A DNA stretch of 64,000 nucleotides from Rhynchopus sp. YZ270_cl-10 (GCA_964035575.1 OZ037867.1:1240001-1304000), one strand, 5' to 3'. Numbered from the stretch's first letter, positions 1-10,002 are shown. Notes: generated by a model not told the origin, from the sequence alone. Translations and numbers: made by a program.

Positions 1-818
1 TGCGTGCAATTCACACGTGTTTTCGGAAATGAGTCAAAAAAAGTTTGAATACAGTCAAAAAAAGGTTGATTGTTATCACACCAGCCAAAATACGTTGCAG
101 TGAAAATCAAAAAAAAATTTTTTTTTATAATTTTGAACTAACGTGCGTTGTCGTTGCTGTGAGTCGGTTTTATTAACGATGTTTGTGAAGGAAAATGTGA
201 AAAGTGTGAAAAAGCAGCAGCAGCAGCTGTTTAGCTTCGAGTACGTGGCCCACATCGGGACCCCTTGTGCCCCCGCTTTTCCCGACAGTACTTGAGGTAC
301 GACACGATGTGTTCCTCTCTGGGAACTCTGCGACCACTTTCGTACACCTCGGCAGTGCTCAATCTCCCCAATATGCCAGAGTGTGCACAGCCATGGAAAT
401 GTCCATTCTGACTGCGTACTATTTCACACTTCAAATATTAGAACTGGATGTGGGGCTGCCAGTTTACTGGTCATCCATCCTTTTCTGTCTTCGGCATTTT
501 GTTTCTTCTGTCATTTTGTGTAGTGTAAGAAGACGCTGTGTGTACAATGTTTACCCTCTTCCCTTTACTCGTGAGTGGAGATACTTTTTTTGCCCCATAA
601 AAAATTACGTTCCGGTATCGAAAACAAAGTAGATTTTTTGACTGGCCAAGCTAGCATTTCCTCGTGTCACGTCTTATTTCCCTCGCTGCGCTCGGGGAAA
701 TAAGACTTCAAACCGCCCTCGCTGCGCTCGGGACGGTTTTATATGACACTCGGAAATGCTACATACTTGGCCAGTCAAAAAAAAGCTACTTTTTTTGATA
801 CCAGAAAATAGTTATTTT
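1..818. repeat. Direct repeat block, copy 1 (5' end outside window)
   Basis: Positions 1-432 recur at 916-1347 (offset 915) almost without change, and 433 to about 818 recur at 2755-3139 (offset 2322). The two parts are contiguous here, so this copy preserves the empty site into which the 1348-2749 element inserted in copy 2. No convincing coding sequence is seen. Short ORFs in it are repeated with the block and show no family resemblance. Confidence 0.9.
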
Positions 819-866
819 ATGGGGCAAAAAAAGTAACTCCACTCACTCGTAAAGGGAAGAGGGTAA
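545..866. repeat. Foldback structure with nested hairpins
   Basis: The left arm (about 545-663, starting TTTACCCTCTTCCCTTTACT) is matched in inverted orientation by a right arm (about 748-866, ending AAAGGGAAGAGGGTAAA), with mismatches. Between the arms lie two perfect-looking small hairpins. One is built on GTCTTATTTCCC...GGGAAATAAGAC and the other on AACCGCCC...GGGACGGTTT. Both have the palindromic centre CTCGCTGCGCTCGG. The copy at about 2867-3139 keeps the left arm and the hairpins but only part of the right arm. Confidence 0.8.
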
Positions 867-915
867 AAAAAGTATAAAAAAAAATAGGGATTTTTTGACG
901 CGTAAAAAAAAGTGT

Positions 916-3139
916 TGCGTGCAATTCACACGTGTTTTCGGAAATGAGTCAAAAAAAGTTTGAATACAGTCAAAAAAAGGTTGATTGTTATCACACCAGC
1001 CAAAATACGTTGCAGTGAAAATCAAAAAAAAATTTTTTTTTATAATTTTGAACTAACGTGCGTTGTCGTTGCTGTGAGTCGGTTTTATTAACGATGTTTG
1101 TGAAGGAAAATGTGAAAAGTGTGAAAAAGCAGCAGCAGCAGCTGTTTAGCTTCGAGTAAGTGGCCCACATCGGGACCCCTTGTGCCCCCGCTTTTCCCGA
1201 CAGTACTTGAGGTACGACACGATGTGTTCCTCTCTGGGAACTCTGCGACCACTTTCGTACACCTCGGCAGTGCTCAATCTCCCCAATATGCCAGAGTGTG
1301 CACAGCCATGGAAATGTCCATTCTGACTGCGTACTATTTCACACTTCTGGGGTGGCGACAAGGGGGGTCGGAACTGGGCAGTCACGAAAAATCACGAAAA
1401 ATCACAAAGTGGGGAGATCCGGGTGCCCGCAACAACAATATTCACAAAAAATCACAAAAAAAAAATCCTATTCACAAAAAATCACAAACAATCACAAACA
1501 AAAAATCTTATTCACACAAAATCACACAAAATCACAAAAAATAAATCCTATTCGCAAAAAATCACAAACGATCACAAAAAATCACAAAAATCGCAAAAAA
1601 ATCACAAGCAATCACAAAAAAAAAATCCTATTCACAAACAATCACAAAAAATCACAAACAAAAAATCTTATTCACAAAAAATCACACAAAATCACAAAAA
1701 AAAAATCCTATTCACAAAAAATCACAAAAAATCAAAAAGAATCACATCCACTTTTTGTGATTTTTTGTGATTTTTTTGTGATTGTTTGTGATTTTTTGTG
1801 AATAGGATTTTTTTTTTGTGATTACTTGTGATTTTTTGTGAATAGGATTTATTTTTTGTGATTTTGTGTGATTTTTTGTGAATAGGATTTTTTTTTTGTG
1901 ATTTTTTGTGATTGTTTGTGAATAGGATTTTTTTTTTGTGATTGCTTGTGATTTTTTGTGATTTTTGTGATTTTTTGTGATTTGTTGTGAATAGAATTTT
2001 TTTTTTTGTGATTTTTTGTATTTATTTTGTGTGATTTTGTGTGATTTGTTGTGATTTTTTGTGAATATTGTTGTTGCGGGCACCCGGATCTCCCCACAAA
2101 GAATCATTTTTCTTCTTTGTGATTCTTTGCGACAGGTCGTGATTTTTTGTGATTTTTTGCGATTTTTTGTGATCTTTTGTGATATTTTGTGATATTTTGT
2201 GATCTTTTGTGATTTTTTGTGATCGACATATTTTGAGATGAGCTTTTTTTTGTCCCACTCTGGTAGTGTAGTGTACTGTACTGTACTGTGTATACTGTGT
2301 ATACTGCGGAAATTGACCAAAAACGAGAACTTGTCCATTTCGGCAAATTGACCCCACCACTGGCCGGACGGATTCCGGAAATGCAAATGCCGGCGTTTAA
2401 AAATTTCACCAACGAAAACAAAACAAAAATTTCCAACACATGAATGCTCCCCAAAACGGCATGACATCTGGTAGAAACACGGTAGGGAATCGGTTATGCA
2501 GCCACGCAGAAAAAGTTCAATTTTAAGCGAAACTTACACATACTTACGCAGAACTGAAAACAAATGAGCACAACTGAGCACAATTACACCACAATTACAG
2601 CACAATTGCAGAGCCCAAAACGGTACACTTTTGTGATTTTTTGTGATTTTTTGTGATTTTTCGTGATTTTTTGTGATTTTTTGTGATCGAGAGAATTTGA
2701 AAATATTTTTTGTGAATATTTTTTTCCACCACCCCCTGTCGCCACCCCAACTTCAAATATTAGAACTGGATGTGGGGCTGCCAGTTTACTGGTCATCCAT
2801 CCTTTTCTGTCTTCGGCATTTTGTTTCTTCTGTCATTTTGTGTAGTGTAAGAAGACGCTGTGTGTACAATGTTTACCCTCTTCCCTTTACTCGTGAGTGG
2901 AGATACTTTTTTTGCCCCATAAAAAATTACGTTCCGGTATCGAAAACAAAGTAGATTTTTTGACTGGCCAAGCTAGCATTTCCTCGTGTCACGTCTTATT
3001 TCCCTCGCTGCGCTCGGGGAAATAAGACTTCAAACCGCCCTCGCTGCGCTCGGGACGGTTTTATGTGACACTCGGAAATGCTACATACTTGGCCAGTCAA
3101 AAAAAAGCTACTTTTTTTGATACCAGAAAATAGTTATTA
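916..3139. repeat. Direct repeat block, copy 2, interrupted by a transposon
   Basis: This is the same sequence as 1-818, split after position 1347 and resumed at 2755. The splice point, ACTTC, is duplicated on both sides of the insert (1343-1347 and 2750-2754). Homology ends at about 3139, just before the pyrimidine tract upstream of the protease gene. Confidence 0.9.
1348..2749. mobile_element. Non-autonomous foldback DNA transposon (1402 bp)
   Basis: The element begins TGGGGTGGCGACA and ends TGTCGCCACCCCA, so its tips are inverted repeats. It is flanked by the 5-bp duplication ACTTC, and the uninterrupted site survives at 428-432. The inside is a large palindrome (about 1394-2100) made of tandem ATCACAAAAA-type decamers. 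Its arms turn over near 1745, and a unique motif (GGGAGATCCGGGTGCCCG at 1412, its inverse near 2080) closes each arm. A tail at 2100-2749 carries more TTTTTGTGA repeats plus a stretch (about 2340-2390) resembling the 261-bp repeats at 8568-9090. No transposase is encoded. The long Lys/His-rich ORFs come from the decamers. Confidence 0.9.
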
Positions 3140-3149
3140 TTTATCAAAA

Positions 3150-3190
3150 ACCCCCTTTTCTCCCTCCCTCTTCTCCCTACCCCACTGCAG
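3150..3190 (+). promoter_or_regulatory. Pyrimidine tract and AG acceptor, likely trans-splice site
   Basis: A nearly pure C/T run ends in CCCACTGCAG at 3181-3190, 115 bp before the protease ATG and with no exon recognisable upstream. Similar tracts lie before other genes here, with AG at 5526, 28890, 31731, 42521, 46049, 48886, 56834 and 58790. They are best read as first-acceptor or spliced-leader addition sites. This is inferred from pattern only. Confidence 0.5.
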
Positions 3191-3305
3191 ACAAGAACAT
3201 TACACACAAACCGTACACACCATACATTACAAACACGAGAAGCCCCACCCCACCATTCTACCAACCTTTCCCCCCTTCTCCATATCCTTTTGTTAACCAG
3301 CTCTG

Positions 3306-4988
3306 ATGCACTTCCCTTTCTTCGTTGTCACCCTTTTTGCACTATTTTTTGAAGCATCTGCCACCTCCTCTGGCTATACAGTGTTACATAAGGAGGTAGT
3401 CGTCCCCGCAGGATGGGTGTTGGATGACACGGAGCGCATCGACCCTCTCTTGCCTCTTCGGGTCACCATTGGACTGTCGCGGGGTGATGTGGGGGAGTTG
3501 CAACGGTGTGTACGAGATGTCTCCGACCCTGACAGCGATAAATACCAAATGTACCCGAACGAAACAGAGCTGAACGCTATGGTGAGGGCACCGGAAGAGA
3601 ATATTGCATCCGTTGTCTCTTGGCTTCGTTCTCACAACGTATCCTCCATCGACATACATAGACACAGAGATTCCCTTAGCTTTACCGCCTTTCCAGCACA
3701 AATTCAATCTCTTTCCCAAGCCCGTTTTCTTCGGTATAAAAATAAGAATGGACGGTTCATCCATAGAATCACCTCTGCCGTTGTCGTTCCGACACATGTT
3801 GCGAAAATTATTGATGTAATTGGAGGGGTACATGGATTTCCATTGGAGAGGGCGTTTCGAAGTGAAGCAAGCTGTGCTGGATGTGTGGTAACCCCCGAGG
3901 TGTTGCGGACGGTGTACAATATTAGCGCGGTTTCTAAAGGTGGGAAGATAAACGTGAATGCGATAGCGCAATTTCAGGGGCAGTTTGTTTCGCCGAAGGA
4001 TTTGAGGGAGTTTTGCTCATCTTATGACGACGGTGCAAACTGCAGCATCGCACGCTACATCGGCGAAGATGACCCTACCTCCCCTGGAGACGAATCCATG
4101 CTCGACACTGAGTACATTGTTCCCCTAGGAAACACCACGACGTGGGTCTACTCTGTTCGAAACAACGATTTCTGCGCCGATTTAATTAGCTTTGCCGCGA
4201 ATGTTACCTCCGAATCACATCCTACCACCATCAGCATAAGCTATGGTACACAATTAATCGGGTTTTGCGATGATGCATTGGTAAAGCGATTTGCTGAAGA
4301 CGTGCAAAAAATGGCGACAATGGGAATCACTCTAGTAATCGCCTCAGGAGACGACGGCAGTGGCCATATTACCCGCCAGGGAACCAACCCTGGTAGCCTT
4401 TCCCCTGCGTACCCAGCTTCCATTCCTTACTGCGTTGCGGTAGGATCCACCTATTTTGTAGAAGGTACTGGCGGGGCCGAGCAGGCCTCCACAGAATTTG
4501 GTTCTGGAGGCGGCTTCAGCCAAAACTTTGCACTCCCTGACTACCAAAGCACCCAGGTGTCTGGGTACATGACGACGGTAGATCTCCCAAAGGATTATTC
4601 TTACGCAAATGGCAGAGGCACTCCTGATGTGGCAATGCTTGGTCAGGCGTATACCATGCGTGTGAGAGGTGTTGATGTGTCCGTTGGTGGCACCTCCGCA
4701 AGCGCCCCTGTCTTCGCAGCAGTGGTGACTCTCCTCAATGAAGCCTGTCTTGCGGAAGGTGGGAACACCTTAGGTCACGCAAACCCTCTGTTGTACGCAA
4801 ACCCGAAAATGTTCCAAGATGTCACCCTAGGAACCAATGCAATAGGTGCCAACACAGAAGGGTGGGCAGCGACAGCAGGGTGGGATGCCGCAACAGGGTT
4901 GGGAACACCAAATGTGGGAGAGATGCTGGGTGTTGTACGCACATTATGCAAAAAGGTGGCGAAGAAGAAGCGGGAAAGGGGCTACTAA
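3306..4988 (+). CDS. Sedolisin-family (S53) serine-carboxyl protease, TPP1-like
   Basis: The 560-residue protein matches the full length of tripeptidyl-peptidase 1 precursors. A hydrophobic signal peptide covers about 1-20. The activation prodomain spans roughly 21-190, and the catalytic domain follows. The sedolisin catalytic residues are visible: Glu263 and Asp267 in GDESMLDTEY, Asp349 of the oxyanion hole in IASGDDG, and Ser464 in VGGTSASAP. The C-terminal calcium site is present (DVTLGTN about 505-511, GWDAATGLGTPN about 525-536). Family members cleave tripeptides from protein N-termini at acid pH in lysosomes or outside the cell, so an endolysosomal or secreted digestive role is inferred. 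A basic tail (KKVAKKKRERGY) ends the protein. The start is the first ATG after the AG acceptor at 3190. Confidence 0.95.
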   Translation: MHFPFFVVTLFALFFEASATSSGYTVLHKEVVVPAGWVLDDTERIDPLLPLRVTIGLSRGDVGELQRCVRDVSDPDSDKYQMYPNETELNAMVRAPEENIASVVSWLRSHNVSSIDIHRHRDSLSFTAFPAQIQSLSQARFLRYKNKNGRFIHRITSAVVVPTHVAKIIDVIGGVHGFPLERAFRSEASCAGCVVTPEVLRTVYNISAVSKGGKINVNAIAQFQGQFVSPKDLREFCSSYDDGANCSIARYIGEDDPTSPGDESMLDTEYIVPLGNTTTWVYSVRNNDFCADLISFAANVTSESHPTTISISYGTQLIGFCDDALVKRFAEDVQKMATMGITLVIASGDDGSGHITRQGTNPGSLSPAYPASIPYCVAVGSTYFVEGTGGAEQASTEFGSGGGFSQNFALPDYQSTQVSGYMTTVDLPKDYSYANGRGTPDVAMLGQAYTMRVRGVDVSVGGTSASAPVFAAVVTLLNEACLAEGGNTLGHANPLLYANPKMFQDVTLGTNAIGANTEGWAATAGWDAATGLGTPNVGEMLGVVRTLCKKVAKKKRERGY

Positions 4989-5582
4989 AGAAATATGAAA
5001 TATGGCCTAATCAATCCAAACCATCTTACAGTTTCCCCCCCAATTCTTCCCGCAGTTTTAGACCCAAAACACCAACGTATGCAAAAATAGAATACAGTAC
5101 ACATAGTGCCCGGGTGTGCAGTCGTGCGTCTGACGTAAGCAGACGCAGTTTAAAAAATAAAAATTCAATTTTCTCGCTATTTGCTTTGTTGCTTGAACCC
5201 TTTGGTTGGGACCAAACAACCACACCATGTGGTACACCAACCATCGCTTTGCGGGGGACTATCACTTTTTAAAAGCAGAACCTTCAAAAGGGTCCTGCGC
5301 CTACCAACCTGCTCGACTTCATCTTTACCCGAAACTTGCCATCTTTTTTCCTTTCCGTATTTCTCATATTTTCTATTCATAAAAAACGGGTGATACATGA
5401 TCACCAGAACACCAAATAACTGGAGAAGTGCTAAAAAAGAAGTGTCATTTTTTTTTGTTGTATTCAAATCAACTTTCCCCCCCCCTCCTCCCCTTCACCA
5501 CCTTCCCATCACCCCACCACATTCAAGAACAACCCGTCTTCTCTCGTACACTTTCCCCCCTAAAATTCATGCACACTAATCA
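4989..5582. other. Intergenic spacer
   Basis: It is AT-rich with no supportable gene or repeat. Its downstream end (5468-5527) is a C/T-rich tract ending TTCAAG, the likely acceptor for the next gene. Confidence 0.6.
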
Positions 5583-8348
5583 ATGGGGAATGCCTGCGCA
5601 AAAGGCGACAAGGATGCAGATGCGGCTCATGCCGGCATAACAGAGTCCGCCTTAGGCCGCTGCACTACCTGGAACGCCAAGGAGGTGCTCACCTGGGCAC
5701 GCGAACAGGGCTTCTCCAAACACGTTCTCCGCGAGATTAAAAAACGGTCGATCGATGGACCACAACTTCAGAACCTTAAGAAGGGCGCATTGGGCGATGA
5801 TGTGCCGCAAGCAGCTGAGGAGGTTCTGTTGCTACGACGGGATATGATATTTAAAAGTACACCAGGGTCTCCTCTAGCTACGATGGATGTATGGGGTGAA
5901 GCTGCGGCAGTGCATGCACAAGATTTACCTCCAATGATGAGGGCGGAGAGGGAGGCGCAGGATCAGCTTTTGCAAACGGAGATGCAGTACTCTCTTATAG
6001 AGTCACCCCCGGTGGTGGCAGCGGGGAATAAGGAGAAGTTGAGGGCCCTGCTGCTGCTCTCAGAGCCTTTAGGGGAAGTGCCTGACGCTGCTTCCGGTGG
6101 AGGTGCCGCTCTCATCGAAGCAGAAGCCGCGCGACTCCTTGCATCTCTAAATGGAGATCTTCCCCAAGAAACTGCTACCTCCCCTTTGGTGCCGCATGGA
6201 CCCCCTCATGATGCATTTCATGCGCATCAGAACGACAGTCTCGCCGCAAACACCCAAGGCATGCTGAATCCTCCTCAGTCACCAATAAAAACGCCTCCCA
6301 TAACGTCCGCCCCTTCAGTAAAAACCCCGGCAAAAAATTCGCCGAAAATGACCAAAACTGCGGTGCCACCACCTCCGCTGGATTCTAGAGTGTTAAGGGA
6401 ATCTGTAGCAAACACATCGCACAACAAAACGCCGAAGAAGAGAGAAGGCTTTTCATTTGTTTCAGAAAGCAGTACCATCGGGGTGCCTCCGAACACTACA
6501 TTGTTAGGTGAGAGCGAGGTGGACGATATGGGCATGAAAACAATCCATCTTCCGGACGCAAAAGAACAACCAAAACCCGCTAAGGCGGCCGCCACCACAC
6601 CCTACAGCGAGGCCTCCTTTTTGTCACCAATCAGCACCGCAAAGGGGAGAAGCAGAACCCCAACTAGACTACAAACTACATCCCCTCCTCCACAACCTCT
6701 TCTCACCACACCACCACAGACCCCTTTAGTGGAATCCGTTAGGGTACGTGGTTCTGTCTTATTTAAAGGGGTAGATTTCCGCGCATTTAACGCCCTAGAC
6801 AAAGCGAGACGGCAAATGTTTGAAGGTGCCGTCAGAGAGGATGTGTGCACAAATCTATTGTCACATGGCGTTGCACCGCAGGATGTGGTCAATGTGGAGG
6901 TTAATCGGGAGACAAATCAGCTGTGTTTTGATATCGAGGTGGAGGAAGCTACTGAAAGGGGTATCGCCACTGCACTTCGTGATGTGCTTCGAAGTGGGGG
7001 TTTCTCGGTTGATGCTATCAAACGAGCCTGCACACTACATCTCGGCATGGATGAGGCATCGTTAGGTATTGACAGCACCGCCACCCGAGATGCCCGAAAG
7101 GCGCGCATCCAACGCTCTGCCTCCGCTGGGAGGGCCGGGGCGGCCACACCACCTCCGCCAGCACACCCTGCCACCGCTTCTCGATCCCCTTTCTTTGACA
7201 GAACGTCGCCGCGAAAAAAGCAGAGACTCCCGCCGTCACCTGCGCCACCCCTAGAAGAGGATGTGGAGCTGTACGAAGCGCTGCGAAGCGTGGAGAAGAT
7301 GGAAAGAAATTTGGAAAATAGTGTACGGCGACATGCAGACCCGAACACGATACAGCTTCAACCGAAGGAGGTGAACACTAAGCCTCCGGTGAGGAAGATA
7401 CCTACGTCGCCGAAGGCACCGCTCCCAGGGGTGGGGAAGAAGGAGGAGAAGGTGAAGGTGAAGGTGAAGGAGGAGCCGCAGCGTCCCCACGAAGCCCTGC
7501 TCACGAAGCTGCGTTCCGTGCCGAATGTGTACCGTGCGACGTCGGCGACGCATAGCATCGATGAGCTGCTGCAGGAGCTGCATGAGGTAGAGGCCAGGCA
7601 CAATGCGTCTGTGAAGACAGCGCATGAGTGGGCACCGCAGAGGGGGCAGAGGGAGCAGCAGGAGCGGTATCAGCAGCAACAGCAACAGCAACAGCATCAA
7701 CAGCAGCAACAGCAACAGCAGCAGCAGCAGCAGCAACATCATCTTGACCACCAACGTCCTGCCCCCATGCCCGTGCACGACGCCCGCTTCTCCACCTCCA
7801 CCACCCCCACCCCAGCCCCCATGCCCCGCAGTGTCATCCAGCGGGACATCCACGCCATTCACGACACCCCTGGGCACACCCGTAACCAGGGGCTTGGTGT
7901 GCGCAGCCGCTCCCCTGGTTCGAACACACAGCAGCGTGCTTTGGTGCGGGAACAGCCTGCACACCATGCACACCATGCACACCCTTCAGGGCAGATGTCA
8001 GAGGAGGAGCTCTTCGTCGATGTAGGTGACGACCATCTGAACCAGGTGATCAGCAACAGTATGATGTACAGCGACTATGGAGGTGGGCGTGCAACACCAC
8101 CGCCAGGAAACCCATTGCTGAATACGTTCCCGACACCGGAGGGGGCTTCTGTGACGAAGAATCTGTTTCCGACACAACACCATCAGACACACCACCAGCT
8201 CGGACCACGTGAACGCGCACAGCTCCAAGAAACAGACGCAGTCCTCGCACAGCTTGGCCAGACCTACAATATCCCTGCCTATGGGGGAAATCTACCGATG
8301 CACGACCGACAGTTGCAACGTCTCCGAGCATTGGAAAGGGTGGCGTGA
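5583..8348 (+). CDS. N-acylated SAM-like domain protein with polyQ tract
   Basis: The 921-residue protein begins MGNACAK. Gly2 and Cys5 form a typical dual N-myristoylation/palmitoylation signal, so membrane anchoring is likely. Residues about 28-88 look like a SAM domain (WNAKEVLTWAREQGF, then a helix-rich segment). A long Pro/Ser/Thr-rich disordered stretch follows. At about 388-488 lies a folded region starting VLFKGVDFRAF. Its pattern recalls a domain found in flagellar and cytoskeletal proteins of kinetoplastids; this similarity is my inference from layout, not a search. Residues about 696-720 are a polyglutamine/histidine run encoded by mixed CAG/CAA codons, and the C-terminus is His/Gln/Pro-rich. 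A scaffold at the membrane or flagellum is plausible; the function is unknown. Confidence 0.85.
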   Translation: MGNACAKGDKDADAAHAGITESALGRCTTWNAKEVLTWAREQGFSKHVLREIKKRSIDGPQLQNLKKGALGDDVPQAAEEVLLLRRDMIFKSTPGSPLATMDVWGEAAAVHAQDLPPMMRAEREAQDQLLQTEMQYSLIESPPVVAAGNKEKLRALLLLSEPLGEVPDAASGGGAALIEAEAARLLASLNGDLPQETATSPLVPHGPPHDAFHAHQNDSLAANTQGMLNPPQSPIKTPPITSAPSVKTPAKNSPKMTKTAVPPPPLDSRVLRESVANTSHNKTPKKREGFSFVSESSTIGVPPNTTLLGESEVDDMGMKTIHLPDAKEQPKPAKAAATTPYSEASFLSPISTAKGRSRTPTRLQTTSPPPQPLLTTPPQTPLVESVRVRGSVLFKGVDFRAFNALDKARRQMFEGAVREDVCTNLLSHGVAPQDVVNVEVNRETNQLCFDIEVEEATERGIATALRDVLRSGGFSVDAIKRACTLHLGMDEASLGIDSTATRDARKARIQRSASAGRAGAATPPPPAHPATASRSPFFDRTSPRKKQRLPPSPAPPLEEDVELYEALRSVEKMERNLENSVRRHADPNTIQLQPKEVNTKPPVRKIPTSPKAPLPGVGKKEEKVKVKVKEEPQRPHEALLTKLRSVPNVYRATSATHSIDELLQELHEVEARHNASVKTAHEWAPQRGQREQQERYQQQQQQQQHQQQQQQQQQQQQQHHLDHQRPAPMPVHDARFSTSTTPTPAPMPRSVIQRDIHAIHDTPGHTRNQGLGVRSRSPGSNTQQRALVREQPAHHAHHAHPSGQMSEEELFVDVGDDHLNQVISNSMMYSDYGGGRATPPPGNPLLNTFPTPEGASVTKNLFPTQHHQTHHQLGPRERAQLQETDAVLAQLGQTYNIPAYGGNLPMHDRQLQRLRALERVA

Positions 8349-8567
8349 AGTGTTGTGAAAAAAAGCAAGAATAGAAGAGGAATTGAAGTGCACCACTTTC
8401 GGTTCAATTCTTTTGGTTCCAAACAAAAGGTAGGTGAAAGGTTGTATTCACCAAAGAGAAGAACAAGGGAGAGAACGGTGCATTATGTTGTGTCACAAAG
8501 TGGCATATGCACCATTTATTGTATCCATATTATTAGACATAGCCTCAAGGACTCAGGCAAACTTTGT

Positions 8568-9090
8568 CAACTTACCTTCCTTCACCCCCCCTGTAAGGGT
8601 AACCGTAGGTGAAGTAAGGTATAGTATTGAAATCGATGTGGGGGGGGAGTAAAGGGTCAATTTTACAAAACTGGATTTTGAAGAAAATTTTAGCCGAAAA
8701 TGGGCCCCACGTATAAGGAACCGGGCTCATATTTCTCAAAATTTAAGTGGTCAAAAAATTGTCCAATTTTCGAGATTGACCCCACCACTGCACGGGCGGA
8801 TCCCAAAAATGCAAATAAGGACCCTTTTCAACTTACCTTCCTTCACCCCCCCTGTAAGGGTAACCGTAGGTGAAGTAAGGTATAGTATTGAAATCGATGT
8901 GGGGGGGGAGTAAAGGGTCAATTTTACAAAACTGGATTTTGAAGAAAATTTTAGCCAAAAATGGGCCCCACGTATAAGGAACCGGGCTCATATTTCTCAA
9001 AATTTAAGTGGTCAAAAAATTGTCCAATTTTCGAGATTGACCCCACCACTACACGGGCGGATCCCAAAAATGCAAATAAGGACCCTTTTT
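8568..9090. repeat. Two tandem copies of a 261-bp repeat
   Basis: The unit 8568-8828 is repeated at 8829 to about 9090 with very few changes. Each unit starts CAACTTACCTTCCTTCACC and contains an inverted partner GGTGAAGTAAGG. Each ends with GACCCCACCACTGCACGGGC (CTACACGGGC in the second) and AAAATGCAAATAAGGACCC. A partial third copy lies at 37855-37925, and a related tail lies inside the transposon near 2346-2390. No ORF of note. Confidence 0.9.
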
Positions 9091-9651
9091 AATTTGTTCT
9101 CTTGAAATGTGTAATTTCAAGTTTTCGCGAAAATAAATACCAACTGATCCTACAAGGGTTGAAGGAAGGTGGTTGAAAACAACAATAACAACAAGGACAA
9201 GTAATTGCTAAGAAAAAACAGGGTGTGCTGTGGAAAACTCCGCGCGATTTTCGAAACCACCGTAGCATTCTGGCGATTTGCTGGAGGTGCTGATGCGCCT
9301 GGTGTGATCGATGTGTTGTAGTCTGTGCGTTCTGTGTTCCTTCCGCACTGCTCCAACGACGACAATGTGGGGAGCCTGTGGACAAAAACGAGCTGGAACA
9401 CGCCGAGCCTGTCGAGCCGACGTCCAACAACGCTATCGAGCAGATGGTGCTGGACGAAGAGGACAGCCCCCCTTCTTGAACGTTTCAGATGCTGGCGTAC
9501 CAGTGGGTCTGGCAGCGTACGAAGAGCGTTAGCATACCTGCAGAAGAGCAGAATGCTGGGCGTGTTGTAGAGGATTTCTACAGGATGGAGTTCCACATCA
9601 CACCCCGTTTTTTTTCCGAGTTCCAATTACTTGTTTTTTTTTTGGTCTGAT
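9091..9651. other. Spacer with weak coding-like composition
   Basis: 9240-9600 is less AT-rich than its surroundings and is open on both strands, but no start context, domain or splice logic supports a gene. It could be a decayed exon or repeat. Nothing firm can be called. Confidence 0.3.
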
Positions 9652-9884
9652 GGTGTTACCGAACAACTGTCGGGGACATGTCAACGACATGTCAAGGACA
9701 TGTCAATATAGGCCCCCTCCGGAACACCATCTGAGTATTTTTTTTTTCGAGGAAACTCCGACGGAACCATAGCCAGAGCTATAGTAGACTCCGTTGGAAT
9801 CCAGGTGAAAATTATTTTTATAACAAATTGGTGTTACCGAACAACTGTCGAGGGCATCTCAATATGGGCCCCCTCCGGATCACC
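9652..9884. repeat. Pair of GGTGTTACCGAAC repeats
   Basis: Two related segments, 9652-9728 and 9830-9884, begin GGTGTTACCGAACAACTGTC and end near GGCCCCCTCCGGAACACC or GGATCACC. Each can fold on itself through GGTGTT/AACACC and CCG/CGG. The first contains three short ACATGTCAA repeats. The 100 bp between them is unrelated. They may be small inverted-repeat elements. Confidence 0.6.
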
Positions 9885-9948
9885 ACAAATGAATTAGATG
9901 AAGAAGAAATAAAAACCCCCCAAAAAAATTTTTATCCGTTTCTGTTTT

Positions 9949-10002
9949 GTAAGAAAGCTTGTCAAATGTGTGTGCACTAGAGTCACATTCATCTTACAAG
10001 CT
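9949..10002 (+). repeat. Dispersed hairpin repeat, CATCTT family
   Basis: GTAAGAAAGCTTG at 9949 pairs imperfectly with CATCTTACAAGC at the 3' end around a loop containing GTGTGTGCACTAGAG. A T-run follows. It is a long-stem variant of the family at 10329, 10601, 19274, 24639, 28421, 30869 and 33838. Confidence 0.6.

Noticed and set aside
1298-2467. Long Lys/His/Ser-rich ORFs on both strands (for example 1298-1801 and minus 1742-2467).
   Set aside because: They are translations of the ATCACAAAAA decamer array of the foldback transposon; every frame lacks stops because of the repeat.
7251-7982. Leu-rich minus-strand ORF opposite the polyQ region.
   Set aside because: Reverse translation of CAG/CAA repeats gives poly-Leu; no independent support.
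8568-9090. Tandem repeats as a CRISPR array.
   Set aside because: The units are 261 bp and contiguous without variable spacers; the genome is eukaryotic.
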